NCBI GenBank assembly: GCA_009741485.1 | Contig: CM019219.1 | Location: 5,215,216 to 5,279,215 of the forward strand | Length of the DNA stretch: 64,000 bases | Reading direction: 5' to 3' | Origin: Malurus cyaneus samueli | Lineage: Eukaryota > Chordata > Aves > Passeriformes > Maluridae | In this document: positions 12,301 to 23,511 of the stretch, one piece after another | Numbering within the stretch: the stretch's first letter is position 1 | Layout of the letters: each line of letters begins with the position of its first letter | Translations under genes and position numbers: made by a program | The notes under the pieces: generated by a model | Database searches by the model: none | The model's input: only the letters and a program-made list of their open reading frames with translations | Told to the model about the DNA's origin: nothing

Positions 12301-15022
12301 GGGCTGGGAAGTTGTTTCATCCACTGTACTGATTGTACAGGACCTAAGGGTAACAACTAAACACAGAACATTTTCTTCTGTTGTCTGACAAGCAAGAGAA
12401 CAACCAGTTCTCTCTTTGTAAATAACAGGCAGTGGATCTCAAATAAATTTTTCTCTCTTGCTGACAAAACCTAGGTTTTATGAGTTTGTCTTACAGCTGC
12501 TAATCTCAGATTTCTCACCATGTGACATCAGTTCTCCCACTGGCCTGCAAGGCAAAAGAAAAGCTGGAAATTAGTGTGAACATTTCTGGTTTAGAAGACA
12601 GGCAACAAACAAGGAAATCTTGATTACTCTTTCCTTAATTATTAGACAGAAATGAAACTATCTTTAAAAAGAACTATTATTATGGTTCTTTTCCAAGATA
12701 ATCTGGTTCCTAACATACTTTATTCTTGTTTTTTAACTCTGACTGAGGAGTGTCCAAAATCCTGTGAATCTTGGCCTCTGTGATCTCTCCAACACAGTGA
12801 CTGGTTGGACACAAGTTGCTGGGTTTTGTTTTTCTTCCATTTTTTGTATCATGATGAGCTGCCTTCTAGCTGTTTTGTCAACAGTGCATTTTTCAATGGG
12901 GATTTACATGTTGATATGCTAATTACCTTGACGAAATGTTTTATCATTTGGTTTCCACTCCAAAATGGCAGAAAAGGCTTTTCTCCTGCCAGAGGAACTT
13001 CCCAATCATGATAGACTTTTTTTTCAGGTGACAAGATTTGAGAAAGTCTTAGGATGACTCTTTGGAATTTCTTTTGCCTCCTGAATTTTTGGAATAAAAC
13101 AATACAAATTTTTACTCTTTGCTGGACCAGTGTCATAATGAGCTGAATGGCAGATGAGCAAGGGAACCGTGAATCAGTTAATTTTGGTGTGTTTCTTTAA
13201 AAAGGCTAGTACAACTGATAGACACAATTACAAGGGACTCTAATTTAAAAGTTATTTAAAAGGTTTGGGTGAAGGCTTTGATTTACTTGTTAATTACTTT
13301 CCTGTTTTTTATTGAGCATGAAACAGTCAGTGCAAGCCTAGTGACTCATGGATGCCTTCAAAAAGCTTCAGGCTCAGTTTCAGAGCTTTATAGCAGCTTC
13401 CCCTGAGTCTGTGCTTGTTGACTTGTTGGGGTTTCATGACTTTTTGGAAGGCACCCAGAAGATTCCAAGTTCCCCCATGAGTTTGCAGTATATTTTCTAA
13501 AGAATCTATTGATATCTGTAGGTATCCAAAGACCTTTTTTCAAATCTGCCTTCTAAGCAGGGTCAGGAAATCAAGAAGCTGCATTTTTCTAACTATAATG
13601 GAGAGCTCTGGCTAGAAGTTTTATCCTGAGGAATAAAATCAATGTTTTGTCAGTGTAGCCCATGATGTTACAGCTGCTGACAGTACTTTGAGTTTCAAAA
13701 GTGAGAAACACATTCCACTTCTTTTCCTGATTGAGTGCAACGTGTCAGTTTTTGAAAATATGGTTTTATTGGTGGGATATGGGAGCATTGAGAGTTTCCA
13801 GAGATTTTGGCCCGTTTAGCAGATGTTGGGTATACAATCACTGCCATGGAGATGTGAATCCAATTGGAAAAAAAGGAAAATTGTATCTCCAGTTTCATAC
13901 CTGAGACACAAAGAGATGAAGGAATATGGAACAGGATCTGCAGTTCCTCAAGTGCATAACTTTTGCCCAAAGTGCATCTTTTACCAATTTGAGAGTCCTT
14001 TAGGAGCTGGATGACTCCTAAGGGTGTCTGTAGTCCATGTTCAGAGTAAACACACAGAGATGTGGTGTGCAGGGATAAACAATACCATTCCTTGATGAGA
14101 CAGCCTTTGTTAGATGGCAGGTCTGGATGGCACACAGAAATTACTGAGCACATTCACTTGCAGACAGGAAATTGGTCTTGCTGGGGGCTCAGGGCTTGAT
14201 TTATGGTGCCCCTGAGTCAGGGTTCCTAATTGTTACTGAAACAGCTCCTGGGATGGGCTGGGAGGTGGGAAAACAGTGTTTAAAAGCCAGAGGCACAGGA
14301 GAGTTGTGGTGTGCCCACCCTGCCCCTGACAGTCCCAGAGCATCCATCCCCTCTCTGATCCAGATCCTCCTCACTGGGCAGAGAATGGGCACAGCGGATC
14401 TACTGACCACAGGGAATGAATGGCACAAGAAAGGGTAAGGACTAAAAATAGAGTTGTTGTGCCTCAAGTTTTGGTCCATTAGGGTAATCCTACACTCTGC
14501 AACTGAAGCTATGGGTCAATGAAAACAAATTGCAGTTCATCTGTCAGGGAGAAAACAAATCTTCTCACACAGAAGCTCCTCTTTTTATATCATATTCCTT
14601 TTTTAATTTTTTTTTTTTTTCCCAGACTCCAGCCTTTGTTTCTAGAGAAAAGCCTGGAACTATTTTGCATATCCAAAAAAGCAAAGGCGATGCTTGTGTT
14701 TGAAACTGTTTCAGTTAGGAACAATTACAAACAAATGTATTTGTGAATGCTGAAGCAAATCCAGGGCAAAACCATCTGAAATGTGGACGTTAGAAAAATA
14801 CTGAATATTCCTGAGGTAAAATCAAGGAATCTCCCTACAGACCAGACCACCAAAGTCTTCATTTCTTCTTTGGCTGAAAAGAAACCTCACTTCATCGATG
14901 AGTGATACCAGGCTGATAGATGCAGGGTTTTCAAAGACAACCTAATTTGTAAACAATCAACATCTTAACAAGATGTAAACAGCTGTCTGGACTTCTAGAA
15001 GATTTGCTGATGCTTGAAAGGC
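9345..15022. other. Non-coding DNA, no gene seen
   Basis: No recognisable exon or mobile element. The longest frame is 152 codons on the minus strand (13695-14153). It has no resemblance to a known protein, no signal or repeat structure, and is most easily explained by chance. Polypyrimidine-AG acceptor look-alikes occur (for example before 14627) without partnering donors or coding sequence. Confidence 0.7.
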
Positions 15023-15048
15023 AAAAAAAAAAAAAAAAAAAAAAAAAA
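15023..15048 (+). repeat. Poly(A) run, 26 A
   Basis: An uninterrupted run of 26 A follows AGGC. Avian CR1 elements do not end in poly(A), and no processed pseudogene is recognisable upstream, so this is treated as a plain homopolymer. Confidence 0.9.
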
Positions 15049-17000
15049 TCACAGTGTTTTACTAAAACCTTCTTAATTTGTGGCCTGGTATTCATTAGGA
15101 CAACAAGCCTCGAGGGGCTACTTACAGCTTAGCTGCCCCATTCCCATCACATTTCAATGCCACATTCTGCTGGAAATTCAGTTTTAGATATGTTCCCATT
15201 GCACGGCATGTGAGGACCTAAAAGGAAAACAAACACAGGGAAAACAAACATCAGAGCAACAAGAAAAAATATCCGTGGTTGCTTCCTCCTACCCTAAACA
15301 ACAGGTCATTTATCACCAGTGCTTCTAGGAGCTCTTGTCATTAAGTAGATTCCACAGTGATGCTTCTGCCCCTTCCATGTGGGAAATCAAGGAAGACAAG
15401 ACAAGGCTTGTCCTAAACTAGAGGGAATTTTTGGAATTGCAGACCTGGTCCCAGTAAGTGAGAGGAGCAGCTACACCCAGTACAGGAAATACGTCCTGGT
15501 GCTCAGGTAGAGGAAGATAATAAAGTTATTCAGAAATACATCCTGGTGCTCAGGTAGAGGAAGATAATAAAGTTATTTGGAAGGCAGCAGTTAGCACCTG
15601 TGGCTGATTAGCACAGGCTCGTTCCAGGCAGGATTTTAAGAATTGTTGGATGCATTTTGAAGTTGTGGTAGTACAAGGCTGGTTACAAAGCACAGTGAGA
15701 GAGGTTTGGCATGCTGGAAACCTCCCCCAAAAGGTGGATTTAGTGAATTATAAGTAAGGAAAGGCAGCTCTCTGTGTGCGTGCTGAGAGAAAGAATAAAA
15801 ACAGACAGAAAAGAAATATGGGATGGTTTGTTTTTGCAGCATGTCTTAGGTAAACAGAAGTTTTGCAATTAGATTTCTTCTTTCCAATCCATTAGGGTTA
15901 ATGCAGTTTTAATTAGCACTTGATTTGCAAGCTATGAGGTGTGGTTTAATGTGCCTTTTAGAGATTCCAAACCAAAGTACTGCATGGAATTGAACACAAA
16001 TGAGCAAATTAAATCTTTTTCATATCCGTTTTTGTTTATGGATGAATTCCCCACCAATTTCACCTCGTAGGAAAGCAATCCTAAAATAGAGATCTCGGAT
16101 TCTTTGTGGTAGAAATATTCAGTACAAAATACTCCAGAAAACATTTGATTTTTTTTCTCTGCTCTCACACACCAGCCCTGCCTTCAGCTCCTGGTAGCAG
16201 GTGCATTGTTTGTTCTTCTTGCTAAGGCCACTTATCTTGCCCTGTTGGCACTGAAGATAGACCTGCAGTGGTGACCTTGTGCTTGTGTTAATTAATTCCT
16301 CTCCCTAACTATGCCACAATTATCAACTTTGCAACTGAACGCTGGATTACAGCCCAGGAGTTCCTTCTGAATGCAAAATAAAAGGAATCCAGCATTTGTA
16401 ATGAGTAAGTTTGAACTAATCTGCACAGGTGGTTCTTATATTGCACCTGTCATTGTGGCATCCAGCTCCTGCACAGATATTTTGAGTGTTTCAAGCACAT
16501 AAAAACACAGACTGTCTCCTGCATTCCTCCTGTACTTCGGAAATGTGTGGAAGTAACAATATCCAGGGGGAGTATTTAAAAACAAAAGCCAAACCAAAAG
16601 CAGCTAAAGAGCAAGGACACTCTGTCCTGAGGGGTTTTGCTGATTTATTTTGAGCAGAAAGCATTTCTTAGACTAAAATTATCATAGTAAAAATAATATA
16701 AAAACTAAAATGGGGAAATCTGGCCCAAACACATAAAATCACTGCCCTCATGGTGACATGCAAGTTGAATGCTGAATGTTGAGGTGTGAACATTAAATCT
16801 GAAGCCCCGCAGTCTCTGTCACTACCTGGGATTTGTAGGCAGTTAAGAACATTGAAACCTCAGCTTGTGTGGCTCACATTGTCCTTCCTTTCCCGATATA
16901 AAAAGACTCACAGGGAAAACAAAAAAAGAGTGTCAGCTCAATAACTCTCCAGTGTTTCTGCATAACTGAGACACGGAGCATCCTAAAGGCACCCTCGGGA
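15049..17000. other. Non-coding DNA, no gene seen
   Basis: Apart from the tandem duplication at 15486-15577, nothing is recognised here. Frames do not exceed 80 codons. A TATAAAA-like sequence at about 16895 lies 100 bp before the SINE but has no evident transcript. Confidence 0.75.
15486..15577 (+). repeat. 47-bp tandem duplication, two copies
   Basis: The segment 15486-15530 is repeated at 15533-15577 with a period of 47 bp and one difference (G at 15493, A at 15540). Near identity implies a young duplication, or possibly a population polymorphism. There is no N between the copies, unlike the assembly duplications at 48.8 and 54.8 kb. Confidence 0.95.
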
Positions 17001-17144
17001 GCCAGAGCCCGGCTCTGCTGGTCAGAGCACGGTGCTGATAACGCCAAGATCGGGGCTTCAATCCCCTTGGGTACCATTCACTTAAGAGCTGCACTCCATG
17101 ATCCTTCTGGGTCCCTTCCAGCTCGGAATATTCTGTGATTTCAG
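17001..17144 (+). mobile_element. tRNA-Ile-derived SINE with CR1-type tail (TguSINE1-like)
   Basis: The head aligns with tRNA-Ile: CTCTGCTGGTCAGAGC in the D-arm/box A region, then GGTGCTGATAACGCCAAG covering the anticodon arm. The loop reads CTGATAA, with anticodon GAT at 17037-17039. The box-B-like CTTCAATCCCC follows and the acceptor end is at about 17076. The tail (17085-17142) contains GGGTCCCTTCCAGCTC and ATTCTGTGAT, the diagnostic 3' end of CR1 LINEs, which mobilise such SINEs. This tRNA-Ile plus CR1 structure is that of TguSINE1, known from passerine birds. The first G of box B is altered to C and the box A region is diverged, so this is probably an old, inactive copy and not a tRNA gene. 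Confidence 0.85.
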
Positions 17145-17320
17145 CGCAAATCCCAGTGATTTCCTGGCTGTGGCAGGACAGACGCTCTGTGCCTGCAGCT
17201 CTCGTTGTTTGTCCGGGTGTTTGTCGCGGAGGGCTCGGGGAGGGGTCAGGGCATCCCGGGATGTGGGGACAGCCCGGACTGGGTGCTGCAGGGTCCGACG
17301 GGATTTGACATCCCTGGGGG

Positions 17321-17446
17321 GAGAAGGGGAAGGAGAGGAGAAGGAGAAGGAGAAGGAGAAGGAGAAGGAGAAGGAGAAAAGGAGAAGGAGGGAGAAGGAG
17401 AAGGAGAAGGAGAAAGAAGGAGAGGGAGAAGGAGAAAAAGAGAAGG
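17321..17446 (+). repeat. (GGAGAA)n-type polypurine repeat
   Basis: About 125 bp of nearly pure purine built from GGAGAA and AGAAGG units with occasional variants such as AAAAGG and AAAGAA. Long frames read through it on both strands, giving Glu/Lys-rich or Ser/Phe-rich translations. These result from the repeat and are not proteins. Polypurine tracts of this length can form triplex (H-DNA) structures. Confidence 0.95.
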
Positions 17447-17480
17447 CGAGGGTTCTGAGCGCCTGCACTACCCGCAGTCA

Positions 17481-17493
17481 CCACTAGATGGCG
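17481..17493 (+). promoter_or_regulatory. CTCF core binding motif
   Basis: CCACTAGATGGCG matches every position of the established vertebrate CTCF core CCA(C/G)(C/T)AG(A/G)(G/T)GGC(A/G). It lies in a CpG-rich stretch and contains a CpG itself, so methylation could regulate binding. It is the only full-strength core I found in the window. In vivo occupancy is inference. Confidence 0.6.
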
Positions 17494-18219
17494 TTTGTCA
17501 ACCACGTCTGCTCGCCGCCCCTAAAAGCCTTTTCCTGCCTCAAAACGAGCCCGACGGTCGCTCCTCGCTTCCAATCAAACTCTTTCTAATTTTTTTTATT
17601 ATATTTTTTACAGTGCGAACGTGCAGGTAGCAGAGATGTTGTCGTGCTGGTCGGCTGAAACAAAGCAAAGGATTTGGGAGGTTTGGATGCTGTGGTTCTT
17701 GACCTTGTGCATTGGCACCTCAAACTCCTTTCAGCACTCCTGGGACTGGGTCAGGTTTTTACACCAAGAGAATTCTGGAGTGTCCTTTCGAGGATGGCGA
17801 TCCCAGCCACATCATCTTTTGCTGGTGTAAGGCTTCTGCCACTTCTGAATAATCCATGCTTTGATTTTATTTTTTTTAAAAGCTGTGCAGCTCAGTGCTG
17901 AGCACAAGCATCACACAGAGTCCTGCCCCAGCCAGAGCAGGTCAGGAACTCAAATGGGACAGACCTGATGCTGGAAGGAAAAGGATAAACAATTCCAGCC
18001 AGGTCATCTCTGGGAATACAGCCAGGGGTTCCAAAATACAACTTTTAGGGTCTAGCTCTGCATACTTAGCTTCAAATAAGCATTTTGCTTTTTTTTTTGT
18101 TGTTGTCACTATAAAAGATGGACAGGACTCTGCCTGGAGCCATCAGACTCTGATCTCTCCCACTTTAATTGGGTAGTTAGCTCTATCTTTTCTCTCCCAA
18201 ATTATTTGCAAGAAATTGT

Positions 18220-18620
18220 GATTTAATCCACTCTGAACTTAAGAAATTTAATCAATCATTAGAAATAACAGCCAATGATAGGAAAATATGCTAATTCATG
18301 TTATTTTTGCAGACAAAGCACTGATATAAACAAAACATAATTAAACATGCCCTCTTTATACACTTCATAAAAAGCCACAGTCCTTGGGTATTATAAATCT
18401 AAACTTATTTCTCTGATCTCAGGGCATAAAATGTGTTATGTGAATTGTCTTACTTCTTGTAGGAAAACATTGATAATATTTGCCTCGCAGGCAGCATAAA
18501 ACACTAAATGTAAAATAAAAAATAAGTTATTAATCAGACTAACGGGCAACTTAAATGGAAAGCTGTCTTCTATGTCACATTAAAAATGATAATGAGCAAC
18601 ATTTCACAAGGCAATATTAT
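18220..18620. promoter_or_regulatory. AT-rich block dense in homeodomain cores (possible conserved element)
   Basis: About 400 bp contains ATCAATCA at 18251-18258 (the PBX/HOX-type site TGATTGAT on the other strand), CTAATT, ATAATTAAAC, TTTATAC and TTATTAATCAGAC cores, and a few preserved CpGs. Composition and motif density resemble vertebrate conserved non-coding elements. This is inference from composition alone. Confidence 0.2.
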
Positions 18621-18621
18621 T

Positions 18622-18644
18622 AAAAAAAAAAAAAAAAAAAAAAA
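18622..18644 (+). repeat. Poly(A) run, 23 A
   Basis: An uninterrupted run of 23 A between GCAATATTATT and TCCGTG. No upstream retrogene is recognisable. Confidence 0.9.
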
Positions 18645-21282
18645 TCCGTGTTACACGCAGACTTCTCAACCCGTATCTGTGCTGTAGTCTCCAGGAAGCA
18701 AACGAGCAGGACAAGTTCTGCAGTTGGTTACCATGGGTATGTTGCCTGAGGAGCACCTGCATTTCCACATAGCCATACCTAAAACAGGTGTTGGTTTTTT
18801 ATCTTCAGCTAACCAAGCCCCAGGCAGCGGTGATCTTGTTTTTTCCAAATTTGCATCTGAGTAGAAACAAAGTTTTAGCTCAATTAAATACCTGTCACAG
18901 GAGGGAGGAAGGAGTAGGGATATGTTGTGACGCATTAGAATATGTTGTGGTTTTGAAAATGGCCTGGTAAGAGCTGGTTTTTTAATGATCTGTGACAAAA
19001 ACAATGCAAAAAGAAAAAACCCTTGCCCTGAGGGCCAGCATGTCGCTCTTTGTTTCTCACTCAGGAGCTAATAAACAGAATTTTGAATGGCTCACCTCGG
19101 AGGCACTTGCAGGTTGCTTTTGCTATTTTCTGAAAGACAAGGGCCAAACTCTACCTCCCTTTTCCAGCATAATTTGGGTTGAAGGTTGGCTTGTGGGAAA
19201 CTTCTTTATTCTGAAAAGGCTATCAGGGCCCTTGCTTTTCTTACCCAGTGAAAATAGCTCTGCTGAGAGAGACTCTCTGTGTCTGTGCATGGTGGGAGCA
19301 GCAACACCCTGAGGTTTGCAGTCAGTGTTTGCAGGGCTGCACATTTTGTGTGATTTCAAATAATGAATTTAAAACTAGGACAGACCAGCTCCAGCATTCT
19401 CCACAACCCCAGAAATCTTGGCCTTATCTGCTCTTGTCATGACACTAAAGACACCCTACAGGACATGCAAAACTGTCACCCCTCTTTACAAAAACCCCAG
19501 AATCACTTGTGCAGGGCCAGATGGGATTTGTAGGGCAGACTGCCCTGTGACAAGGATTCACAGGTGACATGGATACTCTCATCTCAGCTTGGTGCTGCCC
19601 TCTGCACAGGGTGTAATTTATTTTCTGAAGTGTTTTTAGCCCTTTGAGACTTTTGTCACCAATCTGATGAGCAGTCACTCCAAGGCTGAGCTGGGGCTGC
19701 CCACAGGTGGGTCCCTGACATGGCAATACTTCCCTTCTGTATTTTTATGGAATGGCTCATTGTGCCCATCAAATTCTTCTTTCTGGCCTGGGAGAAGTGT
19801 AAGGGCTCTCTCTTTATAAAAAATCTTAGCAAATATACTTGTAAGTACATTTAGAGGCTCACCCACTGCTGAAGGTGTGTTTCTGCTTCCTTTACATATA
19901 AAGGTAGCAAAGTTTACTTTTTCTGTCTTGTGTATTTTTGCAAAGGATTTTGCAGGACAGGTTTTGCTTATTGGAGTGTAGTTCCTTGCAAGAGAGGATC
20001 CAGCTGTCAGGTGAACTTTAGAGAAGTAATAATTACTTGATTGCCAAAACAGCACTAAGAGTATTTTCCTCTAGCTAGGAAAAAAAATCCTCTCCTTCCA
20101 GCTCACCCCGGAGATCTCAGTAAAATCCTAAAGCTGATTCTTTCTGAAGTGTTCTCCAAATCTCTCTGTGTGACAGTCCAGCTATTCAGGTGCCTTTTCC
20201 GTTGTAATTGTACTTGAGTTCAAAGCCAGTGAAGATCAACAGGGCTTACTGCTCCAGACTCAAGGCTAAAGCTCAATGTTAGATCTTCCCTGCAGCAGGG
20301 ACTAGAACTCAGTTTTCTGACACACCTCACTCTGCACTTAGCTCTGTGTTTATTTTTTATTTATTTACCTTCTCATCCCATTTCTGTCCAAGCTCAGCTC
20401 ATTACACAGAACAGTTTATGTACCTATCCCCACCAGAGGGAATGGAGAGCACCTCCAGCAGCGGAATTCCAGGGCCATGCCTGCTGTACACTGGCACACA
20501 GCTGGGATGCAGTGCCAAAAATCCAAGCTGAGTGCCAGGAACAGTGCTATTATCACTGTACCAGGCTGTGGAAATGGATGCAAGTCCCACAGGTAAAAAT
20601 TACGAGTATTTCTATGCTACAGGACAAATGAGGAGAAAAATATCGGGAGAAAACTTTTGAAAAGCTCTGCATGGACTCTGATATTTCTCTCACCTCTGCT
20701 GTGGTACCTCTGTAGCCTCTGCTAACTCTGTATTGCCATTTTTGAGGTTTCTTGGACAGCAGTGAATACATTCAGCCCATTCATGCCTTTGGGATGACCA
20801 GATCCATCTCTGACCCCAGCCATCAAATAAACAATTTCTTGCCTCCACCAGCCAGTGGATATGAAAGAGCAAGTTCTGTTTTGGCTCTTTGGGTGCTGGG
20901 TGTGTAAGTGAATGCTATGGTAGCTGTAAATAATGGGTCTCAGGATGATTGTTGATTTACACAGTCCTTGAAAGGAATTGCTCTGGACCCAGCTGTAAGA
21001 TACACAAATTTACATGCTGTTTTGTATTTCAGAAAGAAGGACAAATTAATGGTTTAGTCTCTGTTTAAAAAGCCAGGTGGGACTGGATCAAAATGCCAGC
21101 ATTTACAAAAATGTGCCCACTGAGGCTTTTAAACTAGAATTCTTATGAACTAAAATACAGCTTAATGATCCTCATTTTTTGTTTATTAAAATTATGCATA
21201 TTTCAATGAAAAAAAAAGGATTGTCTAGTTCCTCCTTTAAAATCTGGTTTTAGTGGGAGATTTGAAACTGTCTTATATTTAG

Positions 21283-21283
<1 letters not shown>

Positions 21284-21322
<39 letters not shown>

Positions 21323-21325
21323 CAC
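21284..21325. repeat. (AT)n microsatellite
   Basis: An alternating AT tract of about 40 bp followed by ACACAC. Together with the similar tract 300 bp downstream it forms two self-complementary AT palindromes. Confidence 0.95.
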
Positions 21326-21623
21326 ACATTGTTAACTAAAAATATTTTGATGGATAGGTGTAAATTGTTCAGTTTGCTTTTTTCATAGCCTCTCCTCACT
21401 CATCTTGGGGGAAATGTTTTCCTGAATTTTCTCTAAGAACAGCTTGTGTTTTCCAGCAAGTGTAGTAGAAGTCAGTTCTGATGCTGGCTTCTCTCTAGAG
21501 TAACTCTGAAATCAGCTGAGCCCTCTGGTATAAGAGAAGAAATTGGCCCACAATATGAGTTTTCAAAGCTGACAAAATACAAAATTGAAATGTTTCTTTC
21601 CATTTTAGTGGGCAGACCCTTCT

Positions 21624-21678
21624 CATATATAAATTATATATATATATTTATATATATATATATATTATATATATATTG
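21624..21678. repeat. (AT)n microsatellite, interrupted
   Basis: About 55 bp of TATA/ATAT with short AAATT, TTTA and TTAT interruptions. It can fold on itself. The 300 bp between the two AT tracts hold nothing recognisable. Confidence 0.95.
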
Positions 21679-23511
21679 TCAAGTGTGATAAAGCAGAGGT
21701 GAAAAGTGCAGCTTCTGGTCCAATCAAAACCAAGTCAGCAGGAGCTAGACAGGCAGAATATTCATGTTTTGCTTAAAATGGATAAAATTGGCAGCCTGGT
21801 CTGCATCACAGCAGAAGACTATATATAGGACTGTAAATTCAAAGCATGTTCAATCATGTGTTGCTTTATCTTTCTCCTCACTTAGCAAATATTCCTTATT
21901 GCAGGTTCTAAATGCTCCTTGGATCGTGTCATGTTTTGCTCTTATTTGTTGTGCAGTTTTTTTTCCTCAATGATGATGTTGCAGCAATGTCTAGGGGATT
22001 CATTTTTTAATGCCTTGTTCCAAGTTGGGAAAAGCAAATTAAAAATAGTTACAGAGAAATGAGTAAGGATAGCCTGACTTTAAAAGATGAAGGAAAAAGG
22101 AGCTGTAAATGAAATGTAGGCTCCACAAATGATGTAATAAAGTGCTCAGGCCTGACTGATCCACAGCTACAGAAATGGACTTCTTGAGGATGAAAGAACT
22201 GAAAAAATGGGAAAGACTTGAGCCCTCAATTAGTTTAGTGATTAAGATGTTCAAGTAACTCAACAGAACTCTGTAACATCAATACATTTAGAGCAGTATT
22301 TAGAATTAATGTAGTTCATGTTTCACTGCATCTCCTTCCAGGCCCTGCATATATGGGGCCCTCCTCTTTACAACTTATGTGTGAAAATAGCTTGTTCTGC
22401 TAAGAATAATCATTTGTGTTTAATAAAAAGCAAAACCAGATCATCCAAACTCAGGAAAAGCAGGAAATCTGAACAATGTGCTTCCTATTCTTCAGGCTGT
22501 TTATGGAAAGCTGCATTTGTATGACAAAAGGCATAATTTTTTATTATATCAAACTTTTCACATCAAATGCTGCTAATGCATTTCAGTTCCTCCTCTTTTT
22601 CTGTCTAACTAGGACCAGCTCATTTACCACTCACTGGAGTGGAGGACAGGCCAAAGCTTTTATCTATGGTTTCCTTTTTTCATTGCTTTGCCATGGAGTG
22701 GAAGTGATCACAGCGAGAGCTCCATCCTGTGCAGAGCCTGGTGCCCCACTCTGGCTGCTCAGGTGGTTCTCTTATCAATTTATCAATTTATCAATTTATC
22801 AATTAATCAATATATCAATTTATCATTTTCTCAGTTTATCAATATATCAGCCAGGTAAAATGCTTTTATTCCTTCCGGAGCACCAGCAAGCCTTTTACTG
22901 ACAGACCAGGTACCAGTTCTTCAAATAAGCATGAACAGATCCATATTTTCTCTCAAACTAAAGAATGCTAACAGTTTTTTCTGCAAGCAAATTGAAATTT
23001 TCTAGTTTTCTGTTGAAATGTTTGAGTTGTCTTGGGTGCTGCTGTGTTTCAGATGTGATTTATAGATCATTTGTACCATAAAGAAACTTTTGCTGGAGGT
23101 GCAGTACAAACAGTTGTGCCATGAGTTGTGAGACTAAAGACTAGATACTTGAGAACCCAAAAAGGGGGAAAAAAAGAGGAAAGAAGTGAAGTTTATTTCA
23201 AGAAAGAAAGCTACTGGGTCCAGAACATGTATCCTCTTCTTTGCCAATAGAAGTTTATAGAGATTAGAAAAAAATATCATCTATATTGCAATTTAATGGC
23301 CTTTTTTGGACAGAGTATTTTGTAAGGCCTGCACACCTACAATGGAACAAAGAACAAGACATTTCAAATTTAGATGTTATGGTTGGTGAAATTCGACCAC
23401 AAAGATGAAAAGAACTCAATTTTTTTTTTAATTGTATTTTCTACTTTTGGAATCCATTCAGTTAAGATCAAAGTAGGGTTGTGGCAGCAAAATGTTAACA
23501 GTTCTGAACTT
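21679..23511. other. Non-coding DNA, no gene seen
   Basis: No exon or transposon recognised. The 141-codon plus-strand frame at 22476-22901 is produced partly by the 8-bp minisatellite at 22773-22849. A/T-rich runs occur at 23161-23190 and 23420-23435. Confidence 0.75.
22773..22849 (+). repeat. 8-bp minisatellite, TATCAATT units
   Basis: Nine to ten units in a row: the first four are exact TATCAATT, and later ones diverge (AATCAATA, TATCATTT, TCTCAGTT, TATCAATA). Exact units at one end and decay at the other suggest recent expansion from the upstream side. Confidence 0.95.

Larger units (their letters stand above)
17190..17590. promoter_or_regulatory. CpG-rich islet with CTCF motif and CCAAT box
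   Basis: CpG is frequent here (for example GTCGCGGAGGGCTCGGGG near 17222 and ACGAGCCCGACGGTCGC near 17545), against a CpG-poor background. The GA-rich repeat at 17321-17446 interrupts it. A CTCF core at 17481-17493 and a CCAATCA box at 17571-17577 lie in the downstream half. Clustered CpG with CCAAT suggests an unmethylated regulatory element, either a non-coding RNA promoter or an insulator. No TATA box or coding exon accompanies it. Confidence 0.4.
17591..21283. other. Non-coding DNA, partly strongly AT-rich
   Basis: No gene recognised; the longest frames are 126 codons (19675-20055, minus) and 112 codons (18666-19004, minus), neither resembling a known protein. The 18220-18620 portion is listed separately as a possible regulatory block. 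The rest shows nothing assignable. Confidence 0.7.

Noticed and set aside
13695..14153. 152-codon minus-strand frame
   Set aside because: No domain, family resemblance, splice context or start context; chance is the simpler explanation.
15023..15048. Poly(A) as the tail of a processed pseudogene
   Set aside because: No coding remnant or target-site duplication upstream; birds have few such retrocopies because CR1 does not use poly(A).
17037..17076. tRNA-Ile gene
   Set aside because: The tRNA-like part is diverged in the acceptor stem and both promoter boxes and is fused to a CR1-type tail. It is a SINE head, not a functional tRNA gene.
16933..17630. Frames of 128-190 codons on both strands across the polypurine repeat
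   Set aside because: They exist because the GGAGAA repeat lacks stop codons in several frames; translations are Glu/Lys or Ser/Phe runs.
20429..20446. CTCF-like CCACCAGAGGGAATG
   Set aside because: The C and following purine of GGC(A/G) are missing; only a partial core.
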